Shown here piece by piece: positions 22,791-35,567 of a stretch of 64,000 nt of DNA. This DNA is from Rhodocollybia butyracea (Eukaryota; Basidiomycota; Agaricomycetes; Agaricales; Omphalotaceae): the NCBI GenBank assembly GCA_015501585.1, contig JADNRY010000059.1, positions 186,001-250,000 of the forward strand. The letters are read 5' to 3'. The notes under the pieces are model-generated. The model made no database searches and was not told the DNA's origin. It saw only the letters and a list, made by a program, of their open reading frames with translations. A program made the translations under genes and the position numbers. Each line of letters begins with the position of its first letter. The stretch's first letter is position 1.

Positions 22791-25322
22791 GTTGAGGAAA
22801 TTAGTGGTGGAGGCGAGGAGGTAAGATGTGTGCTGCAGCGCAGCAGCAACGATCAAAATCAATCTTCAATTTCCCACAGGTGATCGTATTTGGAAATACG
22901 GCTCACAAGCGCTCCGCCGGTAACTAGATCATTGCCCTAGACCCTTCAAGTTCAACTGAGTTGTGCGATCCAAAAAACAAAGGCCATACCTCGTTGTTGC
23001 TATGTTCTAACGTAGGTTCGGAGAGGTTCGGAGCTAGCCCCTCAGTACGGCTTGGAACGGGTCGGCTTTCACTTCAGCAACAACGTTTTCTACGTCTTTC
23101 CCACTGAGGTGTTCTCGAGCCCACTTATTAGCAGAAGTGCGGTTGGCGGACCGTATGACGCGACAAATCAAGAAGGTACAAGCATCCACCTCGGCCTCAG
23201 CAGCAACAAGCATATACATATGCCACTATAAAAGGAAATTCCCATGCGATTCACGGTGTTTGTCATGCATACGCTACCGTGACTTATCTTGTAGCCCTCA
23301 CGCGCACGCCGCCCAGCGTTAGTAGCTCTTGCATTTCGCTTGATAGATCTAGTGCTGCCTATTCATCTTCTTCAATGACATGTTTACCACTTATCGATAT
23401 CTCTTGTCCTTAGCTTTGAAACACGTCAAAAACACATCCTTCCGCGCCTCCACTGCTGAAGCGCTGAATATCTATCTTTTTTCTTCCGGCTCATCACGTC
23501 TCCGACCAGAAACCAAATCCGCGCATTCTTAAACAACTTAAACCCCAATCCTCGCCCGTGATAACTTGACATAACTTCTTCAATGTGAATTCACGCGCAC
23601 CTTGCTTTTTTGAGCGATGTCTTATCGGAGTTCTCCACGATGCCAGGAATTACAGCGACCGAAACCGACGAAAGAGTTCGGATAGTACGTGCCATACCTC
23701 TTCCTTCACATCCTCATATGTTCTCTCCGAACCAGGTACTTATGTGTACGCGGACATGTATAGAAGTTAGCAGTCCGGTCAATGCGCGATTCCGCTCATA
23801 TTTTCCAAGTTTAGGCCTCAATTGTCGATTCAAGAACTTGGCTAGCTGAGGTTTTGACTGTTACTGGACATTTATACTTACATTCCTTCTCGGTTCTTTC
23901 CTGTTTCCTCCACTACCTATCTCCTGCTGCATTTCCCCTTTGTCGAGATTATGTCTTGTTGTAAGGATTGTATACATAACTCCTGTTCTACTAGCCATAA
24001 ACCCTGTGTATGGTATGCAGAGACTCAAACTTCCAGCACTGCCAATTGGGCCATGCAATCTGAATCATACCGACATAGCTGCTTGGCCGTGACATATGTC
24101 ACGGCCCTTTGTGACGGTCACTGGGCTGCAAATATAAGGATTAAAAAGTAGGGGTTTCTCAATAGTTTTATCCTGTTTCTATGTACTTCCATTTGGTCGG
24201 ACAAAATTATTGGGGCCTTGTAATGGTATGTATAGTGCATAGTCAGCACATCTGTCCTTCTGTCTATTACATGTGTGAATAAATCGGACGCACGTAGATT
24301 TCTCAAGTTCTCTGATCGACGTTGACTTCCAATAGTACCAGGTCCTGACTTTCCCGGTCTCTTTGAATGTAGAAATATTTAGACCACCGGTTAGTCGGTA
24401 CATTTTGCAGCTGGTTGGTCAGCCTTGCTGCATCGTGATCAAGTTAAAGTTGAGTAGTTGCAACGACCCAGTAGTAGCATACTTGGTAGCATATATATTA
24501 CGCAGCTCCGCCATCTAGCGGGGTCCTACAAGGGACCTGGCAGGACCTGGCCCGGTCCCAAACAGGAGCCAAGCAGCGATCCACGCAGGGAGGGTAGACT
24601 GCAAATGTCCCAAGGTAGTTTACAGCTAACACATTATTAGCTATGGGATGTTGGTTCCCCTTGGCCCTCTGACTGCTCTGAGTCTAAGCTTTGTAATCCC
24701 CCAATGACAGACGACCTCATGAATATAAGCTCAGAATAACAAGGATCCCAGTGGAAAATAATATACTTCCACAGATTATACAATGCTGCAGGGTCGGAGA
24801 AAATGCTGTTAGCAGCGAGGAAGATCCTGGAAGATCCGGGGGAGACCTGCCGCCAACGATAGCTAGTGAGTATAGTGAGCCCTAACCCTACCTAACATTG
24901 TGCTGTAACCCCCATGGAACCTGCAATACTCGGATGAAGTGGGTGCTTGTTTCAGTAACGATGATGAGGTTTCATTTTCCACTTTCGGAAACTTCAAACT
25001 TGAAGCAATCGCTTACTCACCTCAAATTCCGGCGTTTTGTGCCCGTTCAGCGTTCAGCCTGATTTGAAAGATTTCTAGTATCAAGTTGCTGCAAAGGCTG
25101 TGCTTGAAGATCGTCTCACGGAAGAGGAAGAACCGATGCGGCCTATGTACATATCACTCAGCTCACTGGGACTCCGCTGAATGACGGAGCCACGTAATAT
25201 ACTACGACTACTAGGTGAATTCTGACTCGTTTGAAGTATGAAGTATGTGACATTCGGATGCCCACAAGTTTCTCTTATCAGGTACTTACTTCTGCTATTT
25301 CTCCAAGATAGTCTCCCTCGCC
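22791..25322. other. Gene-poor interval, 2.5 kb
   Basis: No gene can be supported on either strand. Short frames exist at 23034-23219 (minus) and 23641-23760 (plus) but neither can be extended by plausible splicing. Short direct repeats of GGACCTGG-type sequence occur at about 24520-24560. No RNA gene or terminal repeats were recognised. Confidence 0.5.
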
Positions 25323-27447
25323 ATGTCCACTTTGACCCCCGCTATCGATCTCTCGCATCATATTAACCAAGCGACTCAGTTGCGAGTACCAAGTCCCTTG
25401 AAAGCTATCTTCAAGCGTATGTTGAGTTCAAGGGACTGTTCCTTTATGATAATTACTGGCACTTACCGACTCATAGACATGAAAACTCCTGGAATGATTA
25501 GTCTTGCTAGCGGTAAACTACTCGCGGTGAACAGAGGAGGTTTCTGATATTTTTTCCGTTTCCGTATAGGTCTCCCTCATCCAAGTACATTTCCTTTCGA
25601 AAGTCTGCATGTCAAAGTTTGTGCCCCCGATGCCAAGGGTATTCCAGGAGAAAAATACACATCAACTTCTTCGACCACCATATCTGTGCCAAAATATCCA
25701 TGCGTCGAAAACGAGCAAAACACGCTGTCCATTGCGCTACAATACAGTTTGTGATGTGGTTTCTTTGGTATTCGAATACTTAATGATTTCGAAATCCCTT
25801 TCATAGGTGATGCCACTGGATCGGCTAGACTCACGTCGTTTATGTACGACTTTACTAAACGTGTTATGAAGCCTGGATACTCTGACTGGCAGGTCCTCTT
25901 GCACAGTGGAAGTACTGATGGTTGGAGTAAGGTTGTCAGTCTCATGTGTGAAAAAGATGAGTACATCCTAGTGGAAGAGCATACGTTTTCTTCGGCACAA
26001 GCGTTTTGGGCTCCGATTTGCAAGGCTGCTCCAGTTGCTATCGACCACGAAGGATTGATCCCGGAAGACCTTGAAGACGTCTTGGAGCACTGGGATGAAA
26101 AGCATCCTGGATCGAAACGTCCTCATCTGTATGTATGCGTAACTTGTTTCAAGCTCAATTGAAAATATCTTGATTACAGCTTGTACACGGTGCCTGTGGG
26201 TCAAAACCCAACAGGAGCTACGATGGGTCTGGAGAGGAAAAAGCAGATTTATGATATCTGTGTCAAGCACGATGTCATAATATGCGAAGACGAGCCATAC
26301 TATTTTTTGCAATTCCCGCGTTATGTTCTCCCTTTTCAGCGCTGCCTGCCCCAGCCAGCAAGATATATTAGCGAAGAAGAATTCGTTGGTTCGCTTGTTC
26401 CAACATTCTTGAGTTTGGATTATCAAGGTCGGGTTATCCGTTTGGAGACTTTTAGCAAGGTATTGCTAGCTCTTCATGCCTCTGCAAGTGTGACCGATAG
26501 TGTTTTCCATCCATAGACCTTGGGTCCCGGTAACCGTCTTGGGTATTTCGTATGTAACCCAGTATTTGCAGAGCGATTACTTCGAGCGACGGAGGTGACA
26601 ACTCAAACAGCCTCTGGATGGTCTCAGGTGCGTTCGCTTGCAACATAGCTTGCGCCTGCAGTGCTGAAATCCCATTCACGATCAGGCAATTGTGGAACAG
26701 CTCATCGTCTCCCATTGGGGCCATGAAGGTTTTCTACGCTGGCTGATGGGACTTGGAGACGTCTACACCACCCGAAGAGATTGGATGGTACTGTGCCTTG
26801 TTTGTTATCCTATAGTTTCTGTGTTGATGACATCCTTTCCTAGTGTGACTTGCTCTCCGAGACTTTTGACCTAGTATCAACCGGAAACTCCGATGAACTG
26901 CTTGCTATTTCCAAAGACAGTGGAAAAGATGGGCAGAAGACGCCATTCTTTACTTTCAGTCCGCCGAGGGTGAGTTGTGAGATGAGTACTTTGTCAAAGT
27001 CACTTTGGTGATTTGCTTCAGTCTGGGATGTTCGTTTATATCAAGCTTCACCTTGAGCACACTTCTTCATTCAAAGCATTGAAAACAGAGGGCGAAGAAG
27101 ACGCTGAAAATATGTGGGCTCAAATGTTTTGGGAGAGTTTAATCGAAGAAAAGGTGTGGCTTTTCGAGAGATTTGGACTGACGAGTGTTGATTAGAATTC
27201 ACTATAGGTTCTTTTAGTGCCTGGTGATTACTACGCACCGTACATTGGGCGTGGCCAGAGAGTGAAGCCAAAGCCTGGTGTAGCATTCTTTAGGCTGGCA
27301 TTTTGCTATGAAAGCGTGAGTACCATTTTAACTGTCTTGCGTTTGACAGTTGTTCCATTCTTGATCCTTTGTTAGAAAGAGGAAATGAAACTCGGAATTC
27401 AGCGTATGGGGCGAGTTTTTGCGAAATATTGGGATTCCGAGCTGTGA
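25323..27447 (+). CDS. Aminotransferase class I/II, Aro8 / aminoadipate type
   Basis: Eleven exons join in frame to 519 residues, starting MSTLTPAIDLSHHINQATQL. Fold-type I PLP motifs are SLASGLPHPSTFPFE near the N-terminus, GSTDGWSKVVSLM (cofactor phosphate region), YTVPVGQNPTGATM (Asn of the PLP pocket), CEDEPYYFLQF, and ETFSKTLGPGNRLGYF, where the Lys of FSK is the PLP lysine and the Arg of GNRLGY binds phosphate. The closest architecture is yeast Aro8/Aro9 and aminoadipate aminotransferases, about 500 residues. These exchange amino groups between aromatic amino acids or 2-aminoadipate and 2-oxo acids in the cytosol. The segment FPRYVLPFQRCLPQPARYISEEEF is a family-typical insertion. Substrate preference cannot be read from sequence. 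The gene appears intact. Confidence 0.92.
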
Positions 27448-27868
27448 TGTTTCCTACTACCTAGTTTGCGGTTCCTGCTTTTGATACAGTAAAATACATA
27501 CTAGGTCGCGGTGCCAACTCCAGGTAGTTTTCAGCAACGATTATAGGGCTAGTACTTGCAGCAACAAAATGATTCTTGGTCTGACTCTGATTGAAGGATT
27601 GAAGGTACTGCTGAATATTGTCCGAAGTGATGGCACGTGGAAAAAATAGCCGCGAACCGGCCCTGTTAAGTGTTTGGTGTTCCTGTCCTCAGTGGGCCAA
27701 AGGTTTTTTGGATAGTCCCCGGTGGCTGCCAGGAAGGTCCATCTTCTCAAAAACGTTCACGCTCCTTTCTGGCTGATTTCCAGCAACTGTACACCGGTTT
27801 CAAGAGGTCACCGATCACTTCGGACTCCTTATTTCTTTTGTCGACAATTTTGTGGATTTAGTTATTGC
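27448..27868. other. Intergenic region, presumed promoter of the SH3-TBC gene
   Basis: 421 bp with no gene. It lies between the aminotransferase stop and the first start codon of the next gene in the same direction. Confidence 0.4.
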
Positions 27869-30800
27869 ATGCAAGCATCAGAGTTGGCACGTTGGACGAG
27901 GTTTGCCAGAAGAGGAGGTTCGAATTGCGCTTTCCAGCATTTTTTTTCTAACCTTGATCTCATCTAGGCATAGGGAAATGCACGGCCATTCAGGATTGCG
28001 TTGCGGAAAGTAGTGAAGATCTTATGTTTCTGAAGGTAGTTCTTGAATCATTTGTTTGTATACACCCCTCATCTCTCTATAGGATGACGAAATCACGGTC
28101 TTGGTGCAGATACCAGAAAATGAAGGACTTTATTTAGTGAGTCCTTGTTAAATTTGTCTTATATTTATTTCTAATTTTCCTAGGGTTATTGTGAAGGCGT
28201 TGTAGGAAAATTTCAGGCGCACACGGTTAATTTTCATTCCAAGCTGAAGCGACCTGTTATGACCAAACGAAATTCTCGTGTTAAATCACCTACGGCAGCT
28301 TCTTCTTCTTCAACACCTGTATCTTCCAATCCTGCCACACCGCTTACACCTGTCTTTGCAGCCAGGGCACCGAGTCCAAAACGGAATTCATCACTTGATG
28401 TTCAATCTCAAGCCACTCCACAATCGTCGAAATCATCTACTGTCTCTAAATCGGCGCATCCAGAAACTCTGACACCGCAAACTGCTCAATCAACTTCGAC
28501 CGTTGCCGCAACTGCACCTCGTCATGCTTATACCCCTTCTATTGCGGTGTCAGAGATGTCACAACACTCGACATCGACTTCAACGGTTGATGTTGACTAT
28601 GGCTTACCTCGCGTAATGTCTCCGCCGTCTATGTATGGCGAATCAAATCTGCATACTCGGCAACTCAGCATGGCAAGTGTGTTATCCTCCGAATCTTCCG
28701 TACGGAATATGGAAACTCGAGACGTGAATCTATTTCCTAAACGTTCCGACTCCCTCAAATCTTCGCGTTCTACAACGCGTTCGAAGTCCCCTTCCATATA
28801 CCAGTCCTCTGGACAACGGAAATCTACTTTATCAATTGCTTCGTCGGATCACGACCCTCGCATTTCTATAGCGTCGGCTACTTCGGACGGGGAGATAGGT
28901 ATTGGGCTATCATTAATGGCCAGTCTCGGAGAAGGTGACAGTGATGATGAGGATTTCGAAAACGAAGTAGGGCGACCGAATCCAGGTACAGCGACCGTTG
29001 AACCCGTAGAGGGTAACATCATAAATTCTGGCTCCTCAACGGGTAGCCTAAATATCGAACGAGCTATATCATCCTCACCTATCTCTCCGTCACCCATCTC
29101 AGAGGATGCTGTATCAGCGTTTCCGCGCCCTCCTTCTACCCAGATTGCTGTTGTCACATCATCCGACCCAGTCAATCCTTTTGGGACTTTTGGACAAAGT
29201 ACAGCAGCTGTTGCCGTGCGTGGCGGGCTGGATAGGCTATTTGGGGCTTTGGGGCTAGGGACACACGAGCCTCATGCGTCTGTCACAAGTTCAGAATCAC
29301 TTGGAACAGGTTCGATTGAATCGAAGGAAATGGGTTCTTCAGAGAGTGGTGGTACTACTGCTCTAGGTCATCCGTCACAGAACGTACAGCATGATGAACC
29401 TGAGGAAGTCAATGAAATAGTCCACCCACGGTCTCCTGCACTATCTTCCGTACGTTCGGATTCTGAATACTCTTCCGTTGGCCAACGACCCTCGCCAATA
29501 CAACCTATTGCATCAGGTTCGGAGCTTTCTCCGACTTCGCCCACTTTTCCACCTCCAAATTTTAGGTTCCCCGCTCAAAGGCCAGATGCAGACACTCCCT
29601 CTGTGTCTGCCATAACTCATTCTGATATCCTTCCCCCGCACTCTCCTACTTTTTCTAGTGCATCCGGTGCCTCAGTGAGCGAATGGGAGGGTGCTTCTGA
29701 CATCTATGATAACTATTTGTATCGATTTTCAATGGCGTCGAAGAACTCGAGGTTATCTCAAATGAGCGTGGCTTCAAAGTTGCCTCGGTCCATACCTTCA
29801 ACATCCACTATGCCACCAGCTGGAACTATTCCGCGCCCGCTCAGCTCTCCGACTATGTCTAGTTCTTCCCCCTTCAGTGTTCAAACCAGTTCCAAGTTAG
29901 AGGCAGTCCAACCTGCTGAGAATCAGTCCAAGTCAGCAGAGTTGGAAAATTCACTCTACACTTCCCTTTCGGCGGATTCCGCAGATACCAGTACTACCAT
30001 CACACCGTCTCAGATCCCACCACGGTATGATTCACTTACGATGCAAAGAGCCCCGAGCGTCTCAGCCTCGTCGCGTTCGCTACACTCCCGCCGTTCCGTG
30101 GCTTCCAGTCATTACGCAGGCTCTCCCCATCAATCAGACGAGTCGGATGACGAATCCATCTACTCTCGACTATCGTCAAAGCCTTCGTTGTCTTTACTCG
30201 AGGCCCACGCAGCAGCCTTGCTTGAAAACCAGGAGAGGGTAAACACAACATCGGCCTTGAACGTGGTGAAGAACAGTCCTAGCCCAAGTATCACCACTTT
30301 TGAGAAAATTCCCTCCGTGAGTAAGAATAGACCATCTCCGCTGGATCTTACCAAGGATCAAGCCCGTGCATTGAATACTACGCACGGGATAGCTGGACCC
30401 TCACCGTTGCTACACACTCGGTGGGGAAGTCCAGTGAGTTCGACCGGTATGAGCACAGGCAGTGTTTATGATGACAAAAGTAGCGGAGGATACCCTACTC
30501 CACCGATTGAAATCATGCATGGATCAGAGGATGACAAGACTCAGACATTGTTGGCTGGATCAGCAGCACCATCAAAAGGAGAGCACCGACAGTCTCACAG
30601 AGCGGAGACAGCAGATCCTGTTCGAGCCCACAACGATCCTGACTCGTCCTCTTCTACCAACAGGTAAGGGTTTGTGTTTCCAGCGTGTGACAATATTTTT
30701 AACACTTGGTAATAGACCGTTGGTTATCGAAGACGATGAAGAACTACCTTCACATGCAATAGATCCTCAAGAGGGAGAGATGGACATGAGCCTCACCACT

Positions 30801-33800
30801 ATGGAGAGTTCAGATTTACGATATGCGGACGGCTCTATGAGTGATATCGATTCTACTCCTTTTTCTTCTCCGAAAAACAAGAATGAATCGCTAGGGGTAA
30901 CACCTCTTCTAATTTCGTCGAGTCCCTCTTCTCCCAGCTTACAAGTCACTTCACCTACTTCATCCCGTTCCGGCATGTCTGGGAGCTCACCCAACTCTGT
31001 TATATCCCCAGGAGATGGCAACTTAGATTCTGCGAGTACCCCTCCTCCATCTCCCTCACCGATTCGCCCAATTCCTCGCCCTTCCCTTGCAGAGCTTCGA
31101 GGTTACCCGGACTCTGCTGTTGAGGGACAACGCCGGTCTCTATTCCTGCCTCATCCGAATTCTCCGAGGGCACCTCTTGAAAGTCCAGGGCCCATGTATA
31201 TCAGAGACGTTGACAGCTCCCAGTTGCATGAACTGAATCAAGTTCGACAAGGACCTGATCCTAAAAAGATTGCTTTGCATGTCATGCACATGGCCCTGAA
31301 CACTCCACCTCCTGCCATGTCATTAATGCCTCCTCCATCATCCATGCCTATCCGCGGCACGAATAAACGTGGAAACCCACCTGCACCTCTTCCTCGTGGA
31401 CCCACTATATATGCCCGTGTTGACGTGGACCTATCCACATCGAATGGACCCGTACCTATCACTTTTGGTGTTGAACCCATGGGTCCACCACCACTTCCAC
31501 TGTATCACTCGCCAGATAACACGACCGCGAACCTGCCTGGCGCAATGCAACCACCTGTTTCGCCTCGCGCCCAATTACCACCTACTATTCAATACCAACG
31601 ATTGCAGGTTCCACAGGTGAACAGCGTCAAGCGGAGCGTGACAGCCTCCGCATCCCTTCCTACCACTTCTTTTGCAGGTGGATCACCACCTCTTATTCCA
31701 GGTTCAGTTCCCCAGCCGCTCTCCAGAGACAATTTCACACCACGGGCCTCTTCGTCCCGGCCAAGATCGAAAAGTTTCTCTGCAGGCTCCAATCCTCCTG
31801 CTACCGTCGATGATCTCATTCCGTAAGCCTTTTATGTTCCGCTACGTGCTCCATTAATCACATTTTGCTAGTATACCTAATTCCAGTAACAGTGTTCCTT
31901 TGCGCACCCGGGGATCGTCGACTTCTCTCGCTTCGTCGCCCCCAGTGCCATCACCCTCCTCGCCGACCAAAGATTCGTTCTCGCCGTTACGACCGTCATC
32001 TTTGGGTAAACCTGCATCAAACTCCAAACTACGCAATGTATTCTCTCCTTCTCCCTTGTCACTACCATTCAATGATTCCTCGATATCTCCGTTGATGAAT
32101 GGGGTGCCCAAGTCCCCTTCAAGTCCTCTGTTGGGACCATCTCGTCCTAGTCAGCTCAGGAAAGTAACGTCTCTGGCTTCACTTCCCAGTGGGTCTCCCC
32201 CTTCTGCAAAGATTCCACCTTTGAAATCATTGACGGATGCTGGGCATGTTGAGAAGCCGCCAAAATCCCCCACAGCGATATCTCGACAGTCAAACGATGA
32301 GCCAAAGGACTCCGATGTTATGTCTGTCACGAGCTCTCGGTCACAAGCAATGTCGCCACCTCCCGTTGGCCGTCGAACTTCATTACAGTCAAAGCTCTCG
32401 ATGCCTAATTTGCGTAGAGGGACTATGGGTCGTGAAGACAACTTTAGCTCGCCTATCGCCGAAAATGAAACCCTGCAGGTGCAAGACATGGACTTCGAGC
32501 TAGTCAGACCAAATTTCCCTGTTATTAGTAGTCGCTCTAGCGAGGATTCAAATTCAGGCTTTGGTAGGAAATCGGAATCTAGAACCGCAGAGGGAGGGTC
32601 AACATTGTTTAGACCTGAAAGCCCAGCAATATCAATCTCTTCTGGCATTTCTGGGACGTCTCGTATCACCACCGGAGTTTCATCAGATTCTGCTGCATTC
32701 CGCTCCAAAGCATCAATCAGGGCCTCGGATTCGGAAGCTTCTATGGATGCTCACCGTCAAAGAGAGCAGAAATGGATGACACTGATATCCACTGTCCCTG
32801 CTGTGCAAGCACGAAAAAACAAGAAAACGCGGAAGTTGCTCGGGGAGGGTGTGCCGTCGTCTGTCAGATACCTGGTCTGGGCGCATCTGACGAACGCGAA
32901 ATCCAAGGGTGTTGCAGGTGTCTATTCGCAGTTGAGTAAACGTGTGAGAGTGGCTGCATTTGCGGATATGGAGAGAGACGTCAAGAGGTGTTTTGGGGAG
33001 CATCCTCATCTTCAATCCACCGAAGGCCCGTTGATTTCACTACTCCAGGCCTATCTGACCATGGTGCCCGATGTGCAGTACTCGACAGGTTTGTGCTTTT
33101 CCGTCCCTTCGTACTGGTAGTCTTTGCTTAATGACTTCGATGTCAGGGCTTACGTTGATTGCTGGGCATACGCTTCTCCTGGCCCCAGAAGAAGATGCAT
33201 TTTGGATTTTTGTTTCCGTAATGGATTCTGCGCTTCGGCCCTACTTCTCCCCCAATTCCACACAGATGGAGGTTGATGCTGCACTCTTTAGTCGTGCGCT
33301 CGAGGCAAACGATGCGCAGGTGTCGAGGAAAGTGCTGGTTGACATGAGCATAAATCCTGCGCATATCTGTTTTCCTTGGTCAGACCAGATTTTGTACACT
33401 GTTACGATTTGGGCTAATGTAGAGTTTCATAGGTTTACAACATTGTTCGTCAGCACTTTACCAGGGGACTACGTCAATAGAGTTTGGGATTTGTTCTTGT
33501 ATGAAGGTATACTAATCTCCTTGACTCTTTTTCAAGTTATCGTTTATATGTATCTTTCTAGGAATACCCATCCTGATCCGTGTAGGTTTAGCGATCCTCT
33601 ATTGCTGTCGTCGCGTCATTTTGGAAGCTACGTCTGAAGACGCAGTTCTGTACTACTTGAAACGCCCTTCGCCTACATGGCTACCTCCAACCCCCGATGC
33701 ATTTATGACACTTGCGTTTTCATTCAAGGTAAAGGATGACGAGGTGAGGAAGCAGAGGGTGAAGATGGAGAAGCAAGTTAAAAAAGCAAACCCAGGGGCA

Positions 33801-33821
33801 GGGAGCGCGATTGGCCGCTAA
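27869..33821 (+). CDS. Large SH3 and TBC domain protein (Rab-GAP-like)
   Basis: Nine exons (27869-27917, 27968-28035, 28083-28136, 28184-30663, 30716-31822, 31872-33088, 33147-33378, 33433-33506, 33562-33821) give 1846 residues. Residues about 20-75 form an SH3 domain (EDLMFLKDDEITVL, then GYCEGVVGKFQAHTV). About 1,400 residues of Ser/Pro-rich disordered sequence follow. The TBC domain occupies the last 350: RKLLGEGVPSSVRYLVWAHL, ADMERDVKRCF (Arg-finger motif DxxR), VQYSTGLTLIAGHTLL, EEDAFWIFVSVMD, STLPGDYVNRVWDLFLYEG. TBC proteins speed GTP hydrolysis by Rab GTPases on membranes, and the SH3 would bind a proline-rich partner. The second catalytic motif, normally YxQ, reads YST here, so activity may be altered. 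A basic coiled tail ends the protein. The upstream frame stays open, so an earlier start is possible. Confidence 0.88.
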
Positions 33822-34279
33822 TGGGATTTCTTTACCTCGAGAGGGGTGAAGTACTCTCAAGCTTTATTTTGAGTCGTCTTTTCTTGCATATCTCATCCTA
33901 TTTACCGGAAAGTATCTTTATCATGTCATCATTCACCGTCGTATATATATCTACATTTATCCTGCCATTCCGTCGTTTTGCTTTCATACAATCAATGCAT
34001 ACTATTATTCTCTTCGCAAAAGACTACTAATACGTTTTGCAACGAGCCTATGGCTCGTAGTGCAGAATGGGTGAGCAACGTAAATCACAAGTAAATCATG
34101 ATCATTCCGAGTCATTCATGCTAACCGGCTCGCTCCGCGCGTCTGCTTTGGCCCGGCCAAAGCAGTCCTCACATTGTGGCTGTGCTTGTTCACATTCACG
34201 TCGCTTATCCAATCAAATACCATGAGCACGTGCAAAAAGCATCTGGTGACTGGTCATCGGATTCCGCTTCTACCTTCTC
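33822..34279. other. Intergenic region with a perfect 10-bp inverted repeat
   Basis: 458 bp without a gene, upstream of ETF beta. At 34143-34165 a perfect inverted repeat CTGCTTTGGC-CCG-GCCAAAGCAG lies about 115 bp before the start codon. It could be a dimeric regulator site or a 5' hairpin. Confidence 0.5.
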
Positions 34280-35250
34280 ATGCATCCTTCATCTGCAAGA
34301 CTCCTGAATATCCTTGTCCCAGTCAAGCGGTGAATTATTGAAACTGCTTGAATTGTTGAAATTTTAACTAAATCTGCTCAGGGCAGTTGACTATGCAGTC
34401 AAAATTCGTGTAAACCCTCAACAGACAGGCATAGATCTTAACGTGAAGCATTCGATGGTTAGTTGGCCAACTCAAGCCACGGGCTCGCCTAAATGACTTG
34501 CATCTAGAACCCGTTCGATGAAATTGCGGTGGAAGAAGCTGTCCGAATTCGTGAACGTCTTTCTAAAGGCTCAGAGCCCGTAACCATCACTGCTCTTACA
34601 ATTGGGCCTGCAAAATCTATCGAGACACTTCGTACAGCTCTCGCGATGGGAGCGGATTCTGCTGTACACGTTGAAATACCAGAATCAGCCCCAGCACCGG
34701 AACCTTTAGGAGTTGCAAAGGCAATCAAGGCAGTCATAGAAAAGCAAAAGGAAAAAGAAGGCGTCGACATGGTTATTTTAGGCAAACAGGCCATTGATGA
34801 CGATTTAGGACAGACAGGGCAGATGTTGGCGAGTTTGTTAGGTTGGGGTCAAGCGACTTTTGCGTCCAAGGTCGAATTAGACTTGGATGCCAAAAACGCG
34901 ACGGTTACAAGAGAAATTGACGGTGGGCTTGAGCAAGTGCGTGTCAAGTTCCCCATGGTTATCACTACAGATTTGCGTTTGAACGGTACGTCGTCAAATT
35001 TAGCTTTGATTTGTTTGTCTTATCCATGTCATATCTTGTAGAGCCTCGTTATGCTTCTCTGCCCAATATCATGAAAGCGAAGAAAAAACCCGTGACGAAG
35101 CTTACTCCTACAGACCTTGGTGTCTCGCTTGAGCCGCAAATGGAAGTCATAAAAGTGGTAGAACCCCCAAAACGTGTGGGTGGTTCAAAAGTAGAGAGCG
35201 TCGATGAGCTTGTAGAAAAACTGAAAACCGCGGGGTTCACCGCAGTATAA
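34280..35250 (+). CDS. Electron transfer flavoprotein beta subunit
   Basis: Four exons (34280-34329, 34382-34457, 34508-34985, 35042-35250) give 270 residues, close to the usual 250-260. Family motifs are [19 protein letters not shown] at the N-terminus, [36 protein letters not shown], the AMP/FAD-binding stretch [19 protein letters not shown], and [11 protein letters not shown] near the C-terminus. With the alpha subunit it carries electrons from acyl-CoA and other flavin dehydrogenases to ETF-ubiquinone oxidoreductase in the mitochondrial matrix. The N-terminus has only a short leader before ILVPVKR, as in other beta subunits with internal import signals. A 17-bp tandem duplication spans the stop codon without altering the protein. 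Confidence 0.95.
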
Positions 35251-35270
35251 TATTCACCGCAGTATAATAT
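35237..35270 (+). repeat. 17-bp tandem duplication across the ETF beta stop codon
   Basis: TCACCGCAGTATAATAT occurs twice in exact succession (35237-35253 and 35254-35270). The first copy contains the last codons and the TAA stop. The second lies in the 3' untranslated region. Confidence 0.9.
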
Positions 35271-35567
35271 CCACTAATAACTATTTGAGACTACTTGGCC
35301 ATGAGTACATCGTGGGTACCAATATAAGGAAATCTACAGATATTCAGGTTTAGACAGAGAAGCTCCTAGTACTTTCGTTAATCCGCTGAAACTTTGAAGG
35401 AGCGAGCTGATTACGGGACGAGAAAAATAACAGAAAAGCACTGCATGATATAATAGCGAAGCTGAAGCACAAAGAAAACAAAACAGAATTGTCCCAAGAT
35501 CCGATGTATTATTAGCGTTTTCATGATGGTTGAGCTTCGTTATCTTCCACACCCTTCACAACAGACA

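Noticed and set aside
23034..23219. Minus-strand frame ending in a plausible helical tail (NKWAREHLSGKDVENVVAEV)
   Set aside because: The tail looks protein-like, but no upstream exon with a start codon or recognised family could be joined to it.
23641..23760. Possible first exon MPGITATETDERVRIVRAI
   Set aside because: No downstream exon with consistent phase or homology was found within 1.5 kb.
24875..24895. Telomere-like CCCTAACCCTA
   Set aside because: Only two units in the middle of unique sequence. Not a telomere or interstitial array.
30462..31826. Alternative start for the C-terminal half of the SH3-TBC gene
   Set aside because: The stretch before 30664 is in a different frame from the long upstream exon. 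Splicing 30664-30715 keeps the large protein continuous.
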